The notes beneath the pieces were generated by a model, which was given only the letters and a program-made list of their open reading frames with translations, did not search any database and had not been told where the DNA came from. A program made the translations under genes and the position numbers. Positions 8,042-17,311 of a DNA stretch of 64,000 bases are shown here, piece by piece. The DNA lies in NCBI RefSeq assembly GCF_001428245.1, contig NZ_LMRV01000002.1, positions 62,001-126,000 of the forward strand. Reading direction: 5' to 3'. How positions within the stretch are numbered: position 1 is the first letter of the stretch; every line of letters begins with the position of its first letter. The DNA comes from Paenibacillus sp. Soil522. Its GTDB lineage: Bacteria > Bacillota > Bacilli > Paenibacillales > Paenibacillaceae.

Positions 8042-8674
8042 TTAGAAAGTGTTGGACACTGTGACTTGCTCCAAGTTGAGCCTTGAGGAAGGTCTGGCTG
8101 GTGTAGCTGCCAAGCCTACGCTGATCAGCATAACAGGCACGTAACGCTCAGGTACGTTAAATTCTTTAACGAAACGAGCGGCGTCGTATCCGCCCATCGG
8201 ACATGTATCATAACCAAGCGCCTTCGCAGCGATCATCAGCTGCATGGCAGCTAGAGAAGCATTGCGGATCGCTTCATCGCGGGCAACCTGGGGATGCTGG
8301 TACGCGCCTTCGATTTGACCGGCAAGGGTATCTTTAAGCTCTTTAGGCATATGGCCTGCAGCAACAAGAGGACCAAACACGGTCTCGACATTTTTATTCG
8401 CTTCCAGATCGCCTAAAACCGCGATAACGACGGAACTTTCAATAATTTGTTTTTGGCCGTATGCAATCGGGTGCAGCTTTTCTTTATAAGCCTGATCCTC
8501 GATAACGATGAATTTCCAATGCTGCAAATTCCAAGAGGAAGGCGCTTGTACAGCAGATAGGAGCAATTGTTCCAGATGCTCCTTAGGCATTTTATGCCCG
8601 GCTTGATATTCTTTGACCGAGTGGCGCTCTTCAAGCACCTTCAAAACTTCCGATTGTACATTTTGTTGACTCAT
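8042..8674 (-). CDS. Nitroreductase family protein (YodC/MhqN-like)
   Basis: A 210-residue FMN-dependent NAD(P)H nitroreductase-fold protein. RHSVKEYQ near residue 17 is the FMN phosphate-binding arginine-serine region, QAPSSWNLQHWKFIVI near 42-57 the central FMN segment, and LGYDTCPMGGYDAARF near 155-170 the C-terminal FMN loop. Substrates of such enzymes include nitroaromatics and quinones. GGAGG lies 8 bases before ATG 8674; a slightly longer reading from a TTG overlaps that binding site and is rejected. The gene is monocistronic with its own terminator. No MhqR-type palindrome is visible upstream, unlike the cluster at 32 kb. Confidence 0.8.
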   Translation of the reverse strand: MSQQNVQSEVLKVLEERHSVKEYQAGHKMPKEHLEQLLLSAVQAPSSWNLQHWKFIVIEDQAYKEKLHPIAYGQKQIIESSVVIAVLGDLEANKNVETVFGPLVAAGHMPKELKDTLAGQIEGAYQHPQVARDEAIRNASLAAMQLMIAAKALGYDTCPMGGYDAARFVKEFNVPERYVPVMLISVGLAATPARPSSRLNLEQVTVSNTF

Positions 8675-9019
8675 TCTGATTTCCTCCAATTATCGTTTTT
8701 GTTTAGTATGATACTGCAGCAATATTGCAATTCAGCCCAATCCGATGCAAGTCAAACGGCTGAGATGTATGTATTAACTGTGGAAAAAATAATAACAGTT
8801 TATTTGATCATAAATGTTGAAGATTTGGATGTCAAGTACCACTTTCCCCCCAACTTCCATCTGATTTTCAGGGGCAATTATAGTCCGAAATTTATAAAGA
8901 AAGCATGATAATATGCGCTGCTCAGCCATATCATGGTATAGATATACGGAAGCCGGCTCTTTATCCTAACGAAGAACGGGTGATTATATGATAACAATGT
9001 TTATGGCGGGTGAAGATAA
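8675..9019. other. Intergenic region before the arabinofuranosidase gene
   Basis: 345 bases between divergent genes, AT-rich in its left half. I see no RNA gene or repeat. Near its right end an 11-codon frame ATG 8988 to TGA 9023 ([11 protein letters not shown]) overlaps the GTG start of the next gene, so it could be a translational leader, but it has no clear binding site. Confidence 0.4.
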
Positions 9020-10531
9020 GTGAACATTTCTAAGGGGAGATTGGCGGGCAATACGCTGCTCATTAACACTGATATGACTACAAGCACCATTAATAAAAAT
9101 ATTTACGGTCATTTTGCGGAGCATCTCGGCAGATGCATCTACGAAGGCATTTGGGTGGGAGAGCATTCACCGATTCCCAATACTTACGGCATTCGAAACG
9201 ATGTGCTGAACGCGCTGAGAAGGATCCAGGTTCCTGTGCTGCGATGGCCGGGCGGATGCTTTGCGGAGTATTACCACTGGATGGACGGCGTCGGTCCGCG
9301 GGAATATCGCAAACGGACGGTTAACTCTTCATGGGGGGAGGTCGTGGAAACCAATCATTTTGGCACGCATGAATTTATGCTCTTATGCGACATGCTGCAG
9401 TGCGAGCCGTATGTTTGTGGCAACGTGGGAAGCGGCACGGTGCAGGAAATGTCGGAATGGATCGAGTATATGACATATCCGGGGGGATCCTCGATGGCGC
9501 TTTGGCGGCAGGCGAATGGCAGGATGCAGCCGTGGCGCTTGAAATATTTTGGAATCGGCAATGAAAACTGGGGCTGCGGCGGTAATATGAGGCCCGAATA
9601 TTACGCGGATCTTTACCGGAAATATCAGACCTTTATCTACAATTACGGGGATAATCAAATATTTAAAATTGCCAGCGGAGGCATAGATACAAATTACGAC
9701 TGGACCGAGGTCATGATGCGTGAAGCGGCGCGCTTCTTGGATGGACTGAGCCTGCATTATTATACGGTACCCGGTACATGGGAGCACAAAGGCTCGGCAA
9801 CGGTGTTCACAGAAGATGAATGGTTTATCACGATGAAAAAGGCTCTGTTTATCGATGATATTATTACGGGGCATGCGGCGATTATGGATAAATACGATCC
9901 GGACAAACGGGTGGCGCTTATCGTAGACGAGTGGGGAACCTGGTATGATGTCGAGCCCGGAACGGATCCCTCGTTTCTCTATCAGCAAAATACGCTCCGC
10001 GATGCATTGGTGGCCGGGATAACCTTGAATATATTTAACGATCATAGCGATCGGGTACAGATGGCGAACATTGCCCAAACGGTCAACGTCCTGCAGGCGA
10101 TGATCTTAACGCAAGGGGCGATGATGATTGTCACCCCGAGCTATTATGTATTTGAAATGTATAAAGTACATCAGAATGCGGAACGGCTGGAAATTCAGTT
10201 TCAAAGCGGCATGTATGAATTCAACGGGGAACAGCTGCCTCAGGTGAGCGTATCGGCGTCGAAAGATGCTGCAGGAGCCATTCACATCAGCCTGTGCAAT
10301 ATCAGTCCGACGGCTGGAGCCGACGTGGAAGTGCATTTGCGCGGCAAGGAAAGCAGGAAGGGAACCATCTACGGAACTATTTTAACGAGCAGCGATATGC
10401 ATACGCACAATACTTTTCAACAACCGGACGCGATAAAACCGGCTCCTTTCTACGGAGTAACGGTGACTGGCCAAAGCTTTACGGCTGCACTGCCTCCAAT
10501 GTCAGTCGTTGTACTTACGATTAAATACTGA
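9020..10531 (+). CDS. abfA: Intracellular alpha-L-arabinofuranosidase, GH51
   Basis: A 503-residue glycoside hydrolase family 51 enzyme that removes terminal alpha-L-arabinofuranose from arabino-oligosaccharides. Family blocks: [17 protein letters not shown] at residues 29-45, [18 protein letters not shown] at 73-90, the acid/base Glu182 in [11 protein letters not shown], and the nucleophile Glu304 in [11 protein letters not shown]-terminal beta-domain follows from about 390. No signal peptide, as expected for the cytosolic clan. Start is GTG 9020 with GGCGGGTGAAG upstream. No arabinose transport or isomerase genes are adjacent, so the gene is isolated from its pathway here. Confidence 0.92.
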   Translation: MNISKGRLAGNTLLINTDMTTSTINKNIYGHFAEHLGRCIYEGIWVGEHSPIPNTYGIRNDVLNALRRIQVPVLRWPGGCFAEYYHWMDGVGPREYRKRTVNSSWGEVVETNHFGTHEFMLLCDMLQCEPYVCGNVGSGTVQEMSEWIEYMTYPGGSSMALWRQANGRMQPWRLKYFGIGNENWGCGGNMRPEYYADLYRKYQTFIYNYGDNQIFKIASGGIDTNYDWTEVMMREAARFLDGLSLHYYTVPGTWEHKGSATVFTEDEWFITMKKALFIDDIITGHAAIMDKYDPDKRVALIVDEWGTWYDVEPGTDPSFLYQQNTLRDALVAGITLNIFNDHSDRVQMANIAQTVNVLQAMILTQGAMMIVTPSYYVFEMYKVHQNAERLEIQFQSGMYEFNGEQLPQVSVSASKDAAGAIHISLCNISPTAGADVEVHLRGKESRKGTIYGTILTSSDMHTHNTFQQPDAIKPAPFYGVTVTGQSFTAALPPMSVVVLTIKY

Positions 10532-10590
10532 AATAAACAGTCGATCTCCACTTGTTTTAATGCAGCAATTTTGGGACAATAATAAGCAGA

Positions 10591-10618
10591 TTGTTTGTTT
10601 CGGCGGGCTAGGTAGAAT
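10591..10618 (+). promoter_or_regulatory. Sigma-A-like promoter of the rlmN-like gene
   Basis: TTGTTT (10591-10596), a 16-base spacer, then TAGAAT (10613-10618), 37 bases before the start codon. Confidence 0.5.
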
Positions 10619-10655
10619 AGGTTTGTATTTTGAAGTTTTGAAAAGAGGGTAACAC

Positions 10656-11732
10656 ATGAATAAAGAGTCCATTTATGGATTGACGTTTGATCAATTGACG
10701 GAATGGCTGATGGAATATGGCTACACAAAATTTCGGGCTTCGCAGGTTTGGGATTGGCTTTACCGGAAGCGGGTAACAGATTTCGCTGAAATGACCGATG
10801 TGAAAGAAGAATGCATCCGGTTATTGTCCGAGCATTTTGTCATTCAAACGCTTAGCGAGCACACCCGGCAGCAATCAGCGGACGGAACAAATAAGTTTTT
10901 GTTCAAGCTGAAGGACGGCAATTTAATTGAGACGGTATTAATGAGACATAAATTCGGTTTATCGGTTTGCGTCACGACCCAAGTAGGCTGTAACATTGGC
11001 TGCAGCTTTTGCGCGAGCGGGTTGCTGGCGAAAAGCCGCGATCTGTCCAGCGGAGAAATTGTCGAGCAAATTATGAAGGTTCAGCTTCATCTGGATCAGG
11101 CGCAGCAGGATGAGCGGGTGAGCCATGTGGTCGTCATGGGCATTGGCGAGCCGTTCGACAATTATAAGAACCTTTCGGATTTTATCGGGGTTATCAAAAG
11201 CCAAAAGGGGCTGGCGATCGCAGCCAGACATATTACGGTATCGACCAGCGGCCTTGCGGATAAAATCGTGGAATTTGCCGATTCAGATTTGCAGGTTAAC
11301 CTTGCGGTCTCTTTGCATGCGCCAAATGATGAGCTGAGAACGCGGATTATGAAAATTAACCGTGCCATTCCTATCAAAAAATTAATGAAGTCCATTGATT
11401 ACTATTTGGAGAAAACAAATCGGAGAATTACGCTTGAGTATATTTTGCTGAAGGATGTAAACGATCAGAGAGAGCATGCTCTTGAGCTTGCGGAGCTGAT
11501 CGGCGACCGGCGGAATTTGGCTAACGTTAATCTCATTCCGTATAATCCTGTCGACGAGCATAGCCAGTACCAAAGAACCGATCGGGAAACGGTGCGGGCA
11601 TTCTACGATACGCTAAAGAAACAAGGCATTAGCTGCAGCGTTCGCCTCGAGCATGGTACGGATATTGACGCCGCTTGCGGGCAGTTGCGAAGCAAACAGA
11701 TCAAAAAATCCAAAGAGCTCATACAGGGATAG
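10656..11732 (+). CDS. rlmN: RlmN-family radical SAM 23S rRNA (and tRNA) adenine C2-methyltransferase
   Basis: A 358-residue radical SAM enzyme of the RlmN/Cfr family. The 4Fe-4S cysteines are Cys112, Cys116 and Cys119 in CNIGCSFC; the two cysteines used in methyl transfer match Cys105 (SVCVTTQ) and Cys341 (DAACGQLR). GIGEPFDNY near 162-170 is the SAM-binding GxGEP motif. The N-terminal helical domain ([22 protein letters not shown]) is RlmN-like. It differs from B. subtilis RlmN after residue 255 ([19 protein letters not shown]), and its neighbours are not the usual prkC-type cluster, so it may be a second RlmN paralogue. Its N-terminus and CAS motif argue against true Cfr. SD AGAGGG precedes the ATG. 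Confidence 0.8.
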   Translation: MNKESIYGLTFDQLTEWLMEYGYTKFRASQVWDWLYRKRVTDFAEMTDVKEECIRLLSEHFVIQTLSEHTRQQSADGTNKFLFKLKDGNLIETVLMRHKFGLSVCVTTQVGCNIGCSFCASGLLAKSRDLSSGEIVEQIMKVQLHLDQAQQDERVSHVVVMGIGEPFDNYKNLSDFIGVIKSQKGLAIAARHITVSTSGLADKIVEFADSDLQVNLAVSLHAPNDELRTRIMKINRAIPIKKLMKSIDYYLEKTNRRITLEYILLKDVNDQREHALELAELIGDRRNLANVNLIPYNPVDEHSQYQRTDRETVRAFYDTLKKQGISCSVRLEHGTDIDAACGQLRSKQIKKSKELIQG

Positions 11733-11781
11733 AAAAGCTCTGCAGCTCTGCGGCTTGTTCAGGATTAAGGCTCTATTTGCG

Positions 11782-11817
11782 AGAAAAGCGTACCCGCTCG
11801 TTCGGGTACGCTTTTCT
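11782..11817 (+). terminator. Intrinsic terminator after rlmN
   Basis: Perfect 15-bp stem (agaaaagcgtacccg and complement) with a 6-base loop and TTTTCT inside the descending arm. Confidence 0.8.
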
Positions 11818-11993
11818 ATGCTTACGGCGGATCAATCCATGCTTTGGATGATGTGGTCTACCGTTCATCCTGCAGCTCTTTCGCCGTCTCATGACAAATC
11901 TCACTGTATAAGCCACTTTCATATGGGCAATCACCCTTTAAGGCCGGATACATAGTATAGAAGAAACACGGATTGCAGCAAGGAGAATAGCGA

Positions 11994-12779
11994 ATGATCA
12001 AAGCGGTGATCGGCGGTAGGACGTATTGCGAGAAAAGTTCCGCTCGAGTGACAATCTGGAATGAATATGTAGCCGAGAAGGAAAATGCGGAGGTTGCTGC
12101 CGTGTACCCGAAAGGCATTCATCTTGCCATTGCCGATGGATTGGCACCCTATGGCTTTCAGATTCAAACGGCTACACTAGAGCAGCCGGAGCATGGGCTA
12201 ACCTCTTATGTATTAGACCATACCGATGTCTTGATTTGGTGGGGGCATTTGGCTCATGAGCAAGTAAGCGATGAGGTTGTTGAGCGTATTTATGAGCGGG
12301 TACTCGATGGGATGGGGCTCATTGTACTGCATTCCGCGCATTTCTCCAAGCTGTTTAAGAAGCTGATGGGAACAACCTGCAACCTTAAGTGGCGGGAGGC
12401 AGAGGAAAGGGAGCGCATCTGGGTAGTCGATCCCGCGCATCCGATCGCTTCAGGAATTGGTGAATATATAGAGCTGGAGCATGAAGAAATGTATGGCGAA
12501 TTTTTCGATATTCCGGCGCCGGATGAGCTGATCTTTGTCGGCTGGTTCCAAGGCGGAGAGGTATTCCGAAGCGGATGCGCGTTTTACCGCAGACAAGGAA
12601 AAATATTTTATTTCCAGCCCGGCCATGAAACGCATCCAACTTATTATAATAAGGACATATTACGTGTCATCGCTAATGCGGTTTGCTGGGCGGCATCTCC
12701 TCATGGCGCTGCTCCCGTATTTGGAAATGCGGCGCCGCTTGAGCAATTACATCGCTCTTCGCATATTTCCGGGATATAG
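11994..12779 (+). CDS. ThuA-like domain protein
   Basis: A 261-residue protein of the ThuA (trehalose utilisation) family, a class I glutamine amidotransferase-like fold. Matching blocks: [13 protein letters not shown] near residues 78-90, [19 protein letters not shown] near 107-125 where the GATase nucleophile would be, HPIASGI near 148, [10 protein letters not shown] near 163 and [15 protein letters not shown] near 202-216. The cytosolic protein probably acts in sugar metabolism as do many ThuA neighbours of sugar pathways, but no enzyme activity is established for the family. A clear SD (AGGAGAA) precedes ATG 11994. It is followed by greA after 39 bases. Confidence 0.8.
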   Translation: MIKAVIGGRTYCEKSSARVTIWNEYVAEKENAEVAAVYPKGIHLAIADGLAPYGFQIQTATLEQPEHGLTSYVLDHTDVLIWWGHLAHEQVSDEVVERIYERVLDGMGLIVLHSAHFSKLFKKLMGTTCNLKWREAEERERIWVVDPAHPIASGIGEYIELEHEEMYGEFFDIPAPDELIFVGWFQGGEVFRSGCAFYRRQGKIFYFQPGHETHPTYYNKDILRVIANAVCWAASPHGAAPVFGNAAPLEQLHRSSHISGI

Positions 12780-12818
12780 GGTAGAATTAGAGCAAGAAAG
12801 CAAATGGGAGTTGTTTAA

Positions 12819-13298
12819 ATGTCGAGCGACGAAGTAATTTTGACCAAAGAGGGCTTAGCGCAATTGCAGGCCGAGCTGGATGATCTTAAATACGTAAAGC
12901 GGAAGGAATTAGCCGCAAGGATTAAATTAGCCATTAGTTATGGCGATTTGAAGGAAAACAGCGAGTATCATTCCGCCAAAAACGATCAGTCGTTTATGGA
13001 AACGAGAATTCTTATATTGGATAAGATGCTGAAGAAGGCTCGCGTGATCGAAGCGGAGGGTTTGGATTTATCGAAGGCTAGCATTGGCTTGACCGTCATT
13101 CTAAACGATATTGAGTTTTCCGAGAAGATTGCGTATAAAATCGTAGGTACGGAAGAGGCGGACGTCGCCGATAATAAGATCTCTTATGAAAGTCCGCTTG
13201 GCAAGGAGCTTCTAGGCAAAGGCGTAGGCAGCATCATTAACGTTAACGCGCCGATGGGCGTTATTAAATATGAGCTGCTTGAAATAAAGGCAAATTAA
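12819..13298 (+). CDS. greA: Transcription elongation factor GreA
   Basis: A 159-residue GreA/GreB-type factor, the usual family length. It stimulates RNA cleavage in backtracked RNA polymerase. The coiled-coil N-terminus has LTKEGLAQLQAELDDLK and the tip loop ISYGDLKENSEYHSAKNDQSF, which carries the acidic Asp and Glu residues that enter the polymerase secondary channel; the C-terminal FKBP-like domain ends in SPLGKELLGKGVGSIINV. GGGAG precedes ATG. Bacillales often have one greA near udk; this isolated copy after a ThuA gene could be a paralogue, which the window cannot settle. Confidence 0.9.
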   Translation: MSSDEVILTKEGLAQLQAELDDLKYVKRKELAARIKLAISYGDLKENSEYHSAKNDQSFMETRILILDKMLKKARVIEAEGLDLSKASIGLTVILNDIEFSEKIAYKIVGTEEADVADNKISYESPLGKELLGKGVGSIINVNAPMGVIKYELLEIKAN

Positions 13299-13316
13299 TC
13301 ATTCATACCGCATACG

Positions 13317-13364
13317 GACCGATGAGGCTGAGTAGAATAATACTCAGCTTCGTCGGTCTTTTCT
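13317..13364 (+). terminator. Intrinsic terminator of greA
   Basis: An 18-bp stem with wobble pairs (gaccgatgaggctgagta and its near complement) followed by TTTTCTTTT. Confidence 0.75.
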
Positions 13365-13500
13365 TTTCCGGCATCCGCACATCTGCAGCCGAAACTCCGC
13401 TTGCCGCCTGTGTAAAGTTTACAAACCATTTACGGTGCTCTAATACACGTGAAAAGTTTGAAGCCTATAATGAAGCAAAACATGTAAATGAGGAGCCTAT

Positions 13501-15039
13501 ATGACATCAGACCAAATTTCGCAATTCGAGAAAAAAATGATCATTCGTAATATTGAAGCCACGGATATTGAGAAGATTATTGAATTGCAGCTGGTGTGCT
13601 TTCCTAACATGCATGCTTGGCAGAAGAGTCAAATGGAGAGCCACATTCGGATTTTCCCGGAAGGGCAAATATGCGTGGAGCTGGATGGCGCAATTATAGG
13701 CTCCTGTTCAAGCCTGATCGTCAACTTTGACGATTATTTGGAGCAGCATACGTATTCCGAAATTACGGATAAGGGCTTTATTCGCAATCATAACCCGCGC
13801 GGGGAGAGCCTGTACGGGATGGAGGTTATGGTGCATCCCGAATATCGCCGGATGAAGATCGGCAGACGGCTTTACGAAGCGCGCAAGCAGCTAGCGGAGA
13901 AGATGAATCTGAAGAGCATCATTGTCGGTGGACGTATTCCGGGTTACCACAAGTATAGCGATAAGATGTCTCCAAGAGAGTACGCGGAGGAAGTATTGCA
14001 GCAAAACATTTACGACCCCGTGCTTACCTTCCAGATGATGAACGGGTTCACGCTGAAGCGAATCATTACGAATTATTTGCCGGATGACAACGATTCTATG
14101 CATTATGCGGCTTTGCTGGAATGGAACAATATCGAGTATAAGCTGAGTAACAGCAAAACACATTATAAGCGTTCCTTCCCTGTTCGCATTTGCGTAGTTC
14201 AATATATGATGAAAAAGATCGGCTCCTTCGAGGAATTCGCTATGCAATGCGAGCATTATGTCGACGTCGCGGCCGATTATAAGTCGGACTTTGTTGTATT
14301 TCCGGAAAATTTTACAATGCAGCTGCTGTCATATCTGGAGGAGCGCTCACCAAGCTTGGCGGTAAGGAAGCTGAGCACGTTTACGGAGCAATATGTCGAG
14401 CTGTTTACGGAATTAGCGGTTAAATATAATGTCAACATTATTGGCGGCTCTCATTTTATTGAACAAAATAACCGGATTTATAACGTAGGCCATTTATTCC
14501 GCCGCGATGGCACGATCGAACAGCAATATAAGCTGCATATTTCGCCAAATGAGCGCAAGTGGTGGGGAATTAACGGCGGCTCGAAGCTCGAGGTGTTCGA
14601 TACCGATTGCGGGAAAATATCGATTCAGCTAAGCAGCGATATTGAATATCCGGAAATCTCGCGTATCGTCGCGGAGGAGGGGGCACAGATTGTTTTCGTT
14701 CCGTTCTGTGCGGAGGACAGGCAAACCTTTCTTCGCGTGAAATATTGCGCGCAGGCGCGCGCTATTGAGAATCAGGTATTTACAGTCACATCAGGCACGG
14801 TCGGCAATCTGACGCATGTCGACAATGTCGATATTCAATATGCGCAGTCCGGCGTCTACACGCCAACGGATTTCTCTTTCCCGCGCGACGGAATAGCAGG
14901 CGAGTGCAGCGAAAATACGGAAGCGGTGATTATGGCTGAGGTCGATATGGAGATTTTGCAGCGTCATCGCAAGTCGAAAGAGGTATTAACGTTCCGGGAT
15001 CGCCGGACGGATATTTATTCTCTGCAAATTCGTTCATAG
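13501..15039 (+). CDS. GNAT acetyltransferase fused to a nitrilase-like domain with Cys-to-Ser change (YhcX-like)
   Basis: A 512-residue two-domain protein. Residues about 13-205 are a GNAT fold with the acetyl-CoA loop near VMVHPEYRRMKIGRRLY; residues about 225-510 are a carbon-nitrogen hydrolase domain. In that domain the general base Glu269 (VVFPENF) and Lys344 (QQYKLH) are kept, but the nucleophile position, normally Cys in C-x-D, reads L-S378-S-D380. If the read is right the amidase part cannot work by the standard thiol mechanism. The architecture matches B. subtilis YhcX-like proteins, function unknown. GAGGAG precedes ATG 13501. A long IR and the secreted protein gene follow. Confidence 0.82.
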   Translation: MTSDQISQFEKKMIIRNIEATDIEKIIELQLVCFPNMHAWQKSQMESHIRIFPEGQICVELDGAIIGSCSSLIVNFDDYLEQHTYSEITDKGFIRNHNPRGESLYGMEVMVHPEYRRMKIGRRLYEARKQLAEKMNLKSIIVGGRIPGYHKYSDKMSPREYAEEVLQQNIYDPVLTFQMMNGFTLKRIITNYLPDDNDSMHYAALLEWNNIEYKLSNSKTHYKRSFPVRICVVQYMMKKIGSFEEFAMQCEHYVDVAADYKSDFVVFPENFTMQLLSYLEERSPSLAVRKLSTFTEQYVELFTELAVKYNVNIIGGSHFIEQNNRIYNVGHLFRRDGTIEQQYKLHISPNERKWWGINGGSKLEVFDTDCGKISIQLSSDIEYPEISRIVAEEGAQIVFVPFCAEDRQTFLRVKYCAQARAIENQVFTVTSGTVGNLTHVDNVDIQYAQSGVYTPTDFSFPRDGIAGECSENTEAVIMAEVDMEILQRHRKSKEVLTFRDRRTDIYSLQIRS

Positions 15040-15068
15040 GCTCCTAGGCTCTCTTCATGAATGAAACT

Positions 15069-15104
15069 AATGGAATAGTCAACACTATAACCGGCTATTC
15101 CATT
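15069..15104 (+). repeat. Inverted repeat in the leader of the secreted protein gene
   Basis: Ten-base arms aatggaatag (15069-15078) and ctattccatt (15095-15104) flank 16 bases. No T run follows, and the SD AAGGAG starts about 10 bases later, so a 5' leader hairpin or an operator is as likely as a terminator of the preceding gene. Confidence 0.45.
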
Positions 15105-15128
15105 CACTACATAAAGGAGAAGGTACTT

Positions 15129-15785
15129 ATGAAGAGCAAACTGCTTATCGTCACGGTCATGTGCGTAACTATGGCTTTTAGCGCTGCACCGCTCAGAGCA
15201 GAGGCTAGCGCTATGGATCACCGGCATGAACGTCAAGGTTGTGTAAGTCCAGCCGCTGTAAAGCTAAAGGAAGATATGAGAAGGCTGTGGTCTGACCATG
15301 TGGTATGGACGAGAAGCTACGTAGTGAGCGCATTGGCTGGACTCGAGGATCAGTCCGTCGTGTTGGAGAGGCTGCTGAGAAACCAGCAGGATATCGGAAA
15401 TGCGATCAAGCCTTATTACGGCGAGGCAGCAGGCGATAAGCTGGCTGCGCTCCTGCGGGATCATATCGCTATTGCAGGCAAATTAGTCGGCGCGTTAAAG
15501 AGCGGAAATCAGGCAGATGCAGAAAAATTTAACAAAGAATGGCACAAAAATGCGGATGATATTGCAGCCTTTCTTAGCAGCGCCAACCCAAATTGGACGG
15601 ATAATCAGCTTAAAGGGCTGTTATATACGCATTTGCAGCTGCTCTCAAGCGATGTAGCGGCTAGGCTCCAAAAGGATTGGAAAGCCGATGTTGCCGCCTT
15701 CGATAAGGGTGTGGATCATATCATTGTGCTCGCTGACGCCCTCTCGGAAGGTATAATCAAGCAATTCCCGCAGCGATTCAACTAG
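15129..15785 (+). CDS. Secreted all-helical protein of unknown function
   Basis: A 218-residue protein with a signal peptide (KSKLLIVTVMCVTMAFSAAPLRAEASA, cleavage likely after about residue 27) and a mature helical body without obvious domain of known function. Blocks such as HVVWTRSYVVSALAGL, LLRNQQDIGNAIKPYYGEAAG and FLSSANPNW look conserved in style (His/Trp, then NQ-DIG, then PYYGE) and recur as two helical pairs, which suggests a four-helix bundle. No lipobox or cell wall anchor. SD AAGGAGAAGG precedes ATG 15129; an earlier ATG at 15057 would bury the signal peptide. I do not recognise a function. Confidence 0.75.
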   Translation: MKSKLLIVTVMCVTMAFSAAPLRAEASAMDHRHERQGCVSPAAVKLKEDMRRLWSDHVVWTRSYVVSALAGLEDQSVVLERLLRNQQDIGNAIKPYYGEAAGDKLAALLRDHIAIAGKLVGALKSGNQADAEKFNKEWHKNADDIAAFLSSANPNWTDNQLKGLLYTHLQLLSSDVAARLQKDWKADVAAFDKGVDHIIVLADALSEGIIKQFPQRFN

Positions 15786-15804
15786 TTTAAATAGTAAGGC
15801 CAAG

Positions 15805-15839
15805 AAGCTAATCCGTTGACGGCGGGTTAGCTTTTTTTG
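15805..15839 (+). terminator. Intrinsic terminator of the secreted protein gene
   Basis: Stem aagctaatccg/cgggttagctt (one wobble) followed by TTTTTTT. Confidence 0.8.
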
Positions 15840-16061
15840 CCGAAAATAGGCGGTGCCGACAGCATCGCTGCATAATTGATTCATAAAATCATATTCCGAC
15901 AAAAATAGATGAGAAAAGATTAATGAGCTCTGGGACTCAAGTTTGATGCAAACTAACACTTTGTATGGCAAAGTATTACTAAGGAATGTATTTCACATAA
16001 GCACTTATTTTGGAAACCGTTTATTTTGTTTCCCAAAACCTTTTCTAGGAGGAAAGCGATC

Positions 16062-17258
16062 ATGAATTTTCATTTCTTTGTAGGTAACGATAACGGAAAC
16101 AGCGAGCATGATCTGATTATCGACGGCAAATTGATTCAGCAGCCGAATGTGAATTGCACGGTGGACGAGCTTCCATGGAGCGAGGAGCAGTCGCCAGAAA
16201 GCTTTATAAAAAATCTGCAGGACCAGCTGGTCGTAACGATCGATTCGCCTGCGGCACGGCCGGGGATGTACTATATCGGGAAGTTTGCGCTGGAAAGCGG
16301 CGAAATCTTGGATAATCTTCAGATCGGAATCGATTTGAAAAGTGATATGGATTTGCCGATCATCAATACGCTGGCTCAAATTGCGGCGACGGCTGTTCAG
16401 AAAGCATTTGAAGAAGAGAAGAGGATTCCTGAGCATATTGACGTGGAGGTCGACATGGCCACGGCTCTGCCAGTCACGCAGCATACGGATGAGACCTCGG
16501 CCAAGTTCGAGAAGCGTTTTACTACGGGCTCGCATCATGTGACCGTGCATCTGGGCATCGAACGCGTAGCTGTAAAAATCGTATTCCCGTTTGCTAAGGT
16601 CGTTCCGGAAGCGACGCCGGTTATTTTCACGCTGCAGAAGGATGCTGCCGGGGGTTGGAGAGAAGGAGAAATTTTTGACGACTTCCTCCAATCGTACGGA
16701 ATCGAGAAAAAATTCAACGGCAGCTATTTTAAAGATAAACGGATTCTTCATGTCGATATCGGAGACGGCTCCACGGAATATCCGATTACCGAAGGCAATA
16801 AATTTTTGCGTCAATTCGTTCATGGCAGCCATCACGGCACAGGATATGCTATTGAAGAAGCGCTGCAAGAGTTCAACCGGCTTATTCATTTGCCGGATAG
16901 CCCAAGGCAATTTTTCAGTGACGTCATCAAAAACCCGAATCATAAATATCACGCGAGAGCGCTCAAAACGTTAAGAAGGCCGCTCGAAAGCCAGGTTAGA
17001 CAAATCGTTCAGCATGTCAAAAAACAGCTCACCAAGGCACGGAATGAAATTGACCTCATTTGTGTCTACGGGGGCGGAAGCATTCTCATGCGTTCGGTCT
17101 TATATCCGCATCTTAAGGAATTGTGCGCTGAACGGGAAATGCAGCTGCTGTATATTCCGGCTGACTATGCCGTCCTGCTAAATGCGATGGGACTCGACGC
17201 TTTTGTGCGGGGTAAAATTTATGAAGCGCTCAAAAACAAAGCGGTTCAGCCTGCATAA
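16062..17258 (+). CDS. Actin-like ATPase of the ParM/StbA (Alp) type
   Basis: A 398-residue bacterial actin homologue. The phosphate-1 loop is VGNDNGNSEH at residues 7-16, the phosphate-2 loop VDIGDGSTEYP at 231-241, and the adenosine-binding turn VYGGGS at 335-340. ParM/Alp proteins polymerise with ATP and push or pull DNA. AGGAGG sits 8 bases before ATG 16062; residues before it do not fit the family. It is followed after 53 bases by a small gene whose N-terminus resembles ParR-type adaptors, then by a periodic DNA array. The trio has the order of a type II plasmid segregation cassette although the surroundings look chromosomal. A cytoskeletal role unrelated to plasmids is the alternative. 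Confidence 0.82.
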   Translation: MNFHFFVGNDNGNSEHDLIIDGKLIQQPNVNCTVDELPWSEEQSPESFIKNLQDQLVVTIDSPAARPGMYYIGKFALESGEILDNLQIGIDLKSDMDLPIINTLAQIAATAVQKAFEEEKRIPEHIDVEVDMATALPVTQHTDETSAKFEKRFTTGSHHVTVHLGIERVAVKIVFPFAKVVPEATPVIFTLQKDAAGGWREGEIFDDFLQSYGIEKKFNGSYFKDKRILHVDIGDGSTEYPITEGNKFLRQFVHGSHHGTGYAIEEALQEFNRLIHLPDSPRQFFSDVIKNPNHKYHARALKTLRRPLESQVRQIVQHVKKQLTKARNEIDLICVYGGGSILMRSVLYPHLKELCAEREMQLLYIPADYAVLLNAMGLDAFVRGKIYEALKNKAVQPA

Positions 17259-17311
17259 GCTGCCTAACGCAAGCTTGGGCATAATCTAACGGATTCTGGT
17301 AGGTGACTCGA

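Noticed and set aside
8151-8200. A partial match to the interspersed hairpin repeat (cgaaacgagc)
   Set aside because: Only the first ten bases match and it lies inside the nitroreductase coding region without the hairpin.
9383-10078. A 231-codon minus-strand frame inside the GH51 gene
   Set aside because: Overlaps the catalytic region of a well-supported glycosidase; no start signal.
10656-11732. Cfr-type antibiotic resistance methylase
   Set aside because: The N-terminal domain and [10 protein letters not shown] context are RlmN-like; Cfr has different blocks around the cysteine cluster.
16005-16952. A 315-codon open frame on the minus strand opposite the actin-like gene
   Set aside because: It is a shadow of the actin-like gene: no binding site, odd composition, and the plus-strand protein has all actin motifs.
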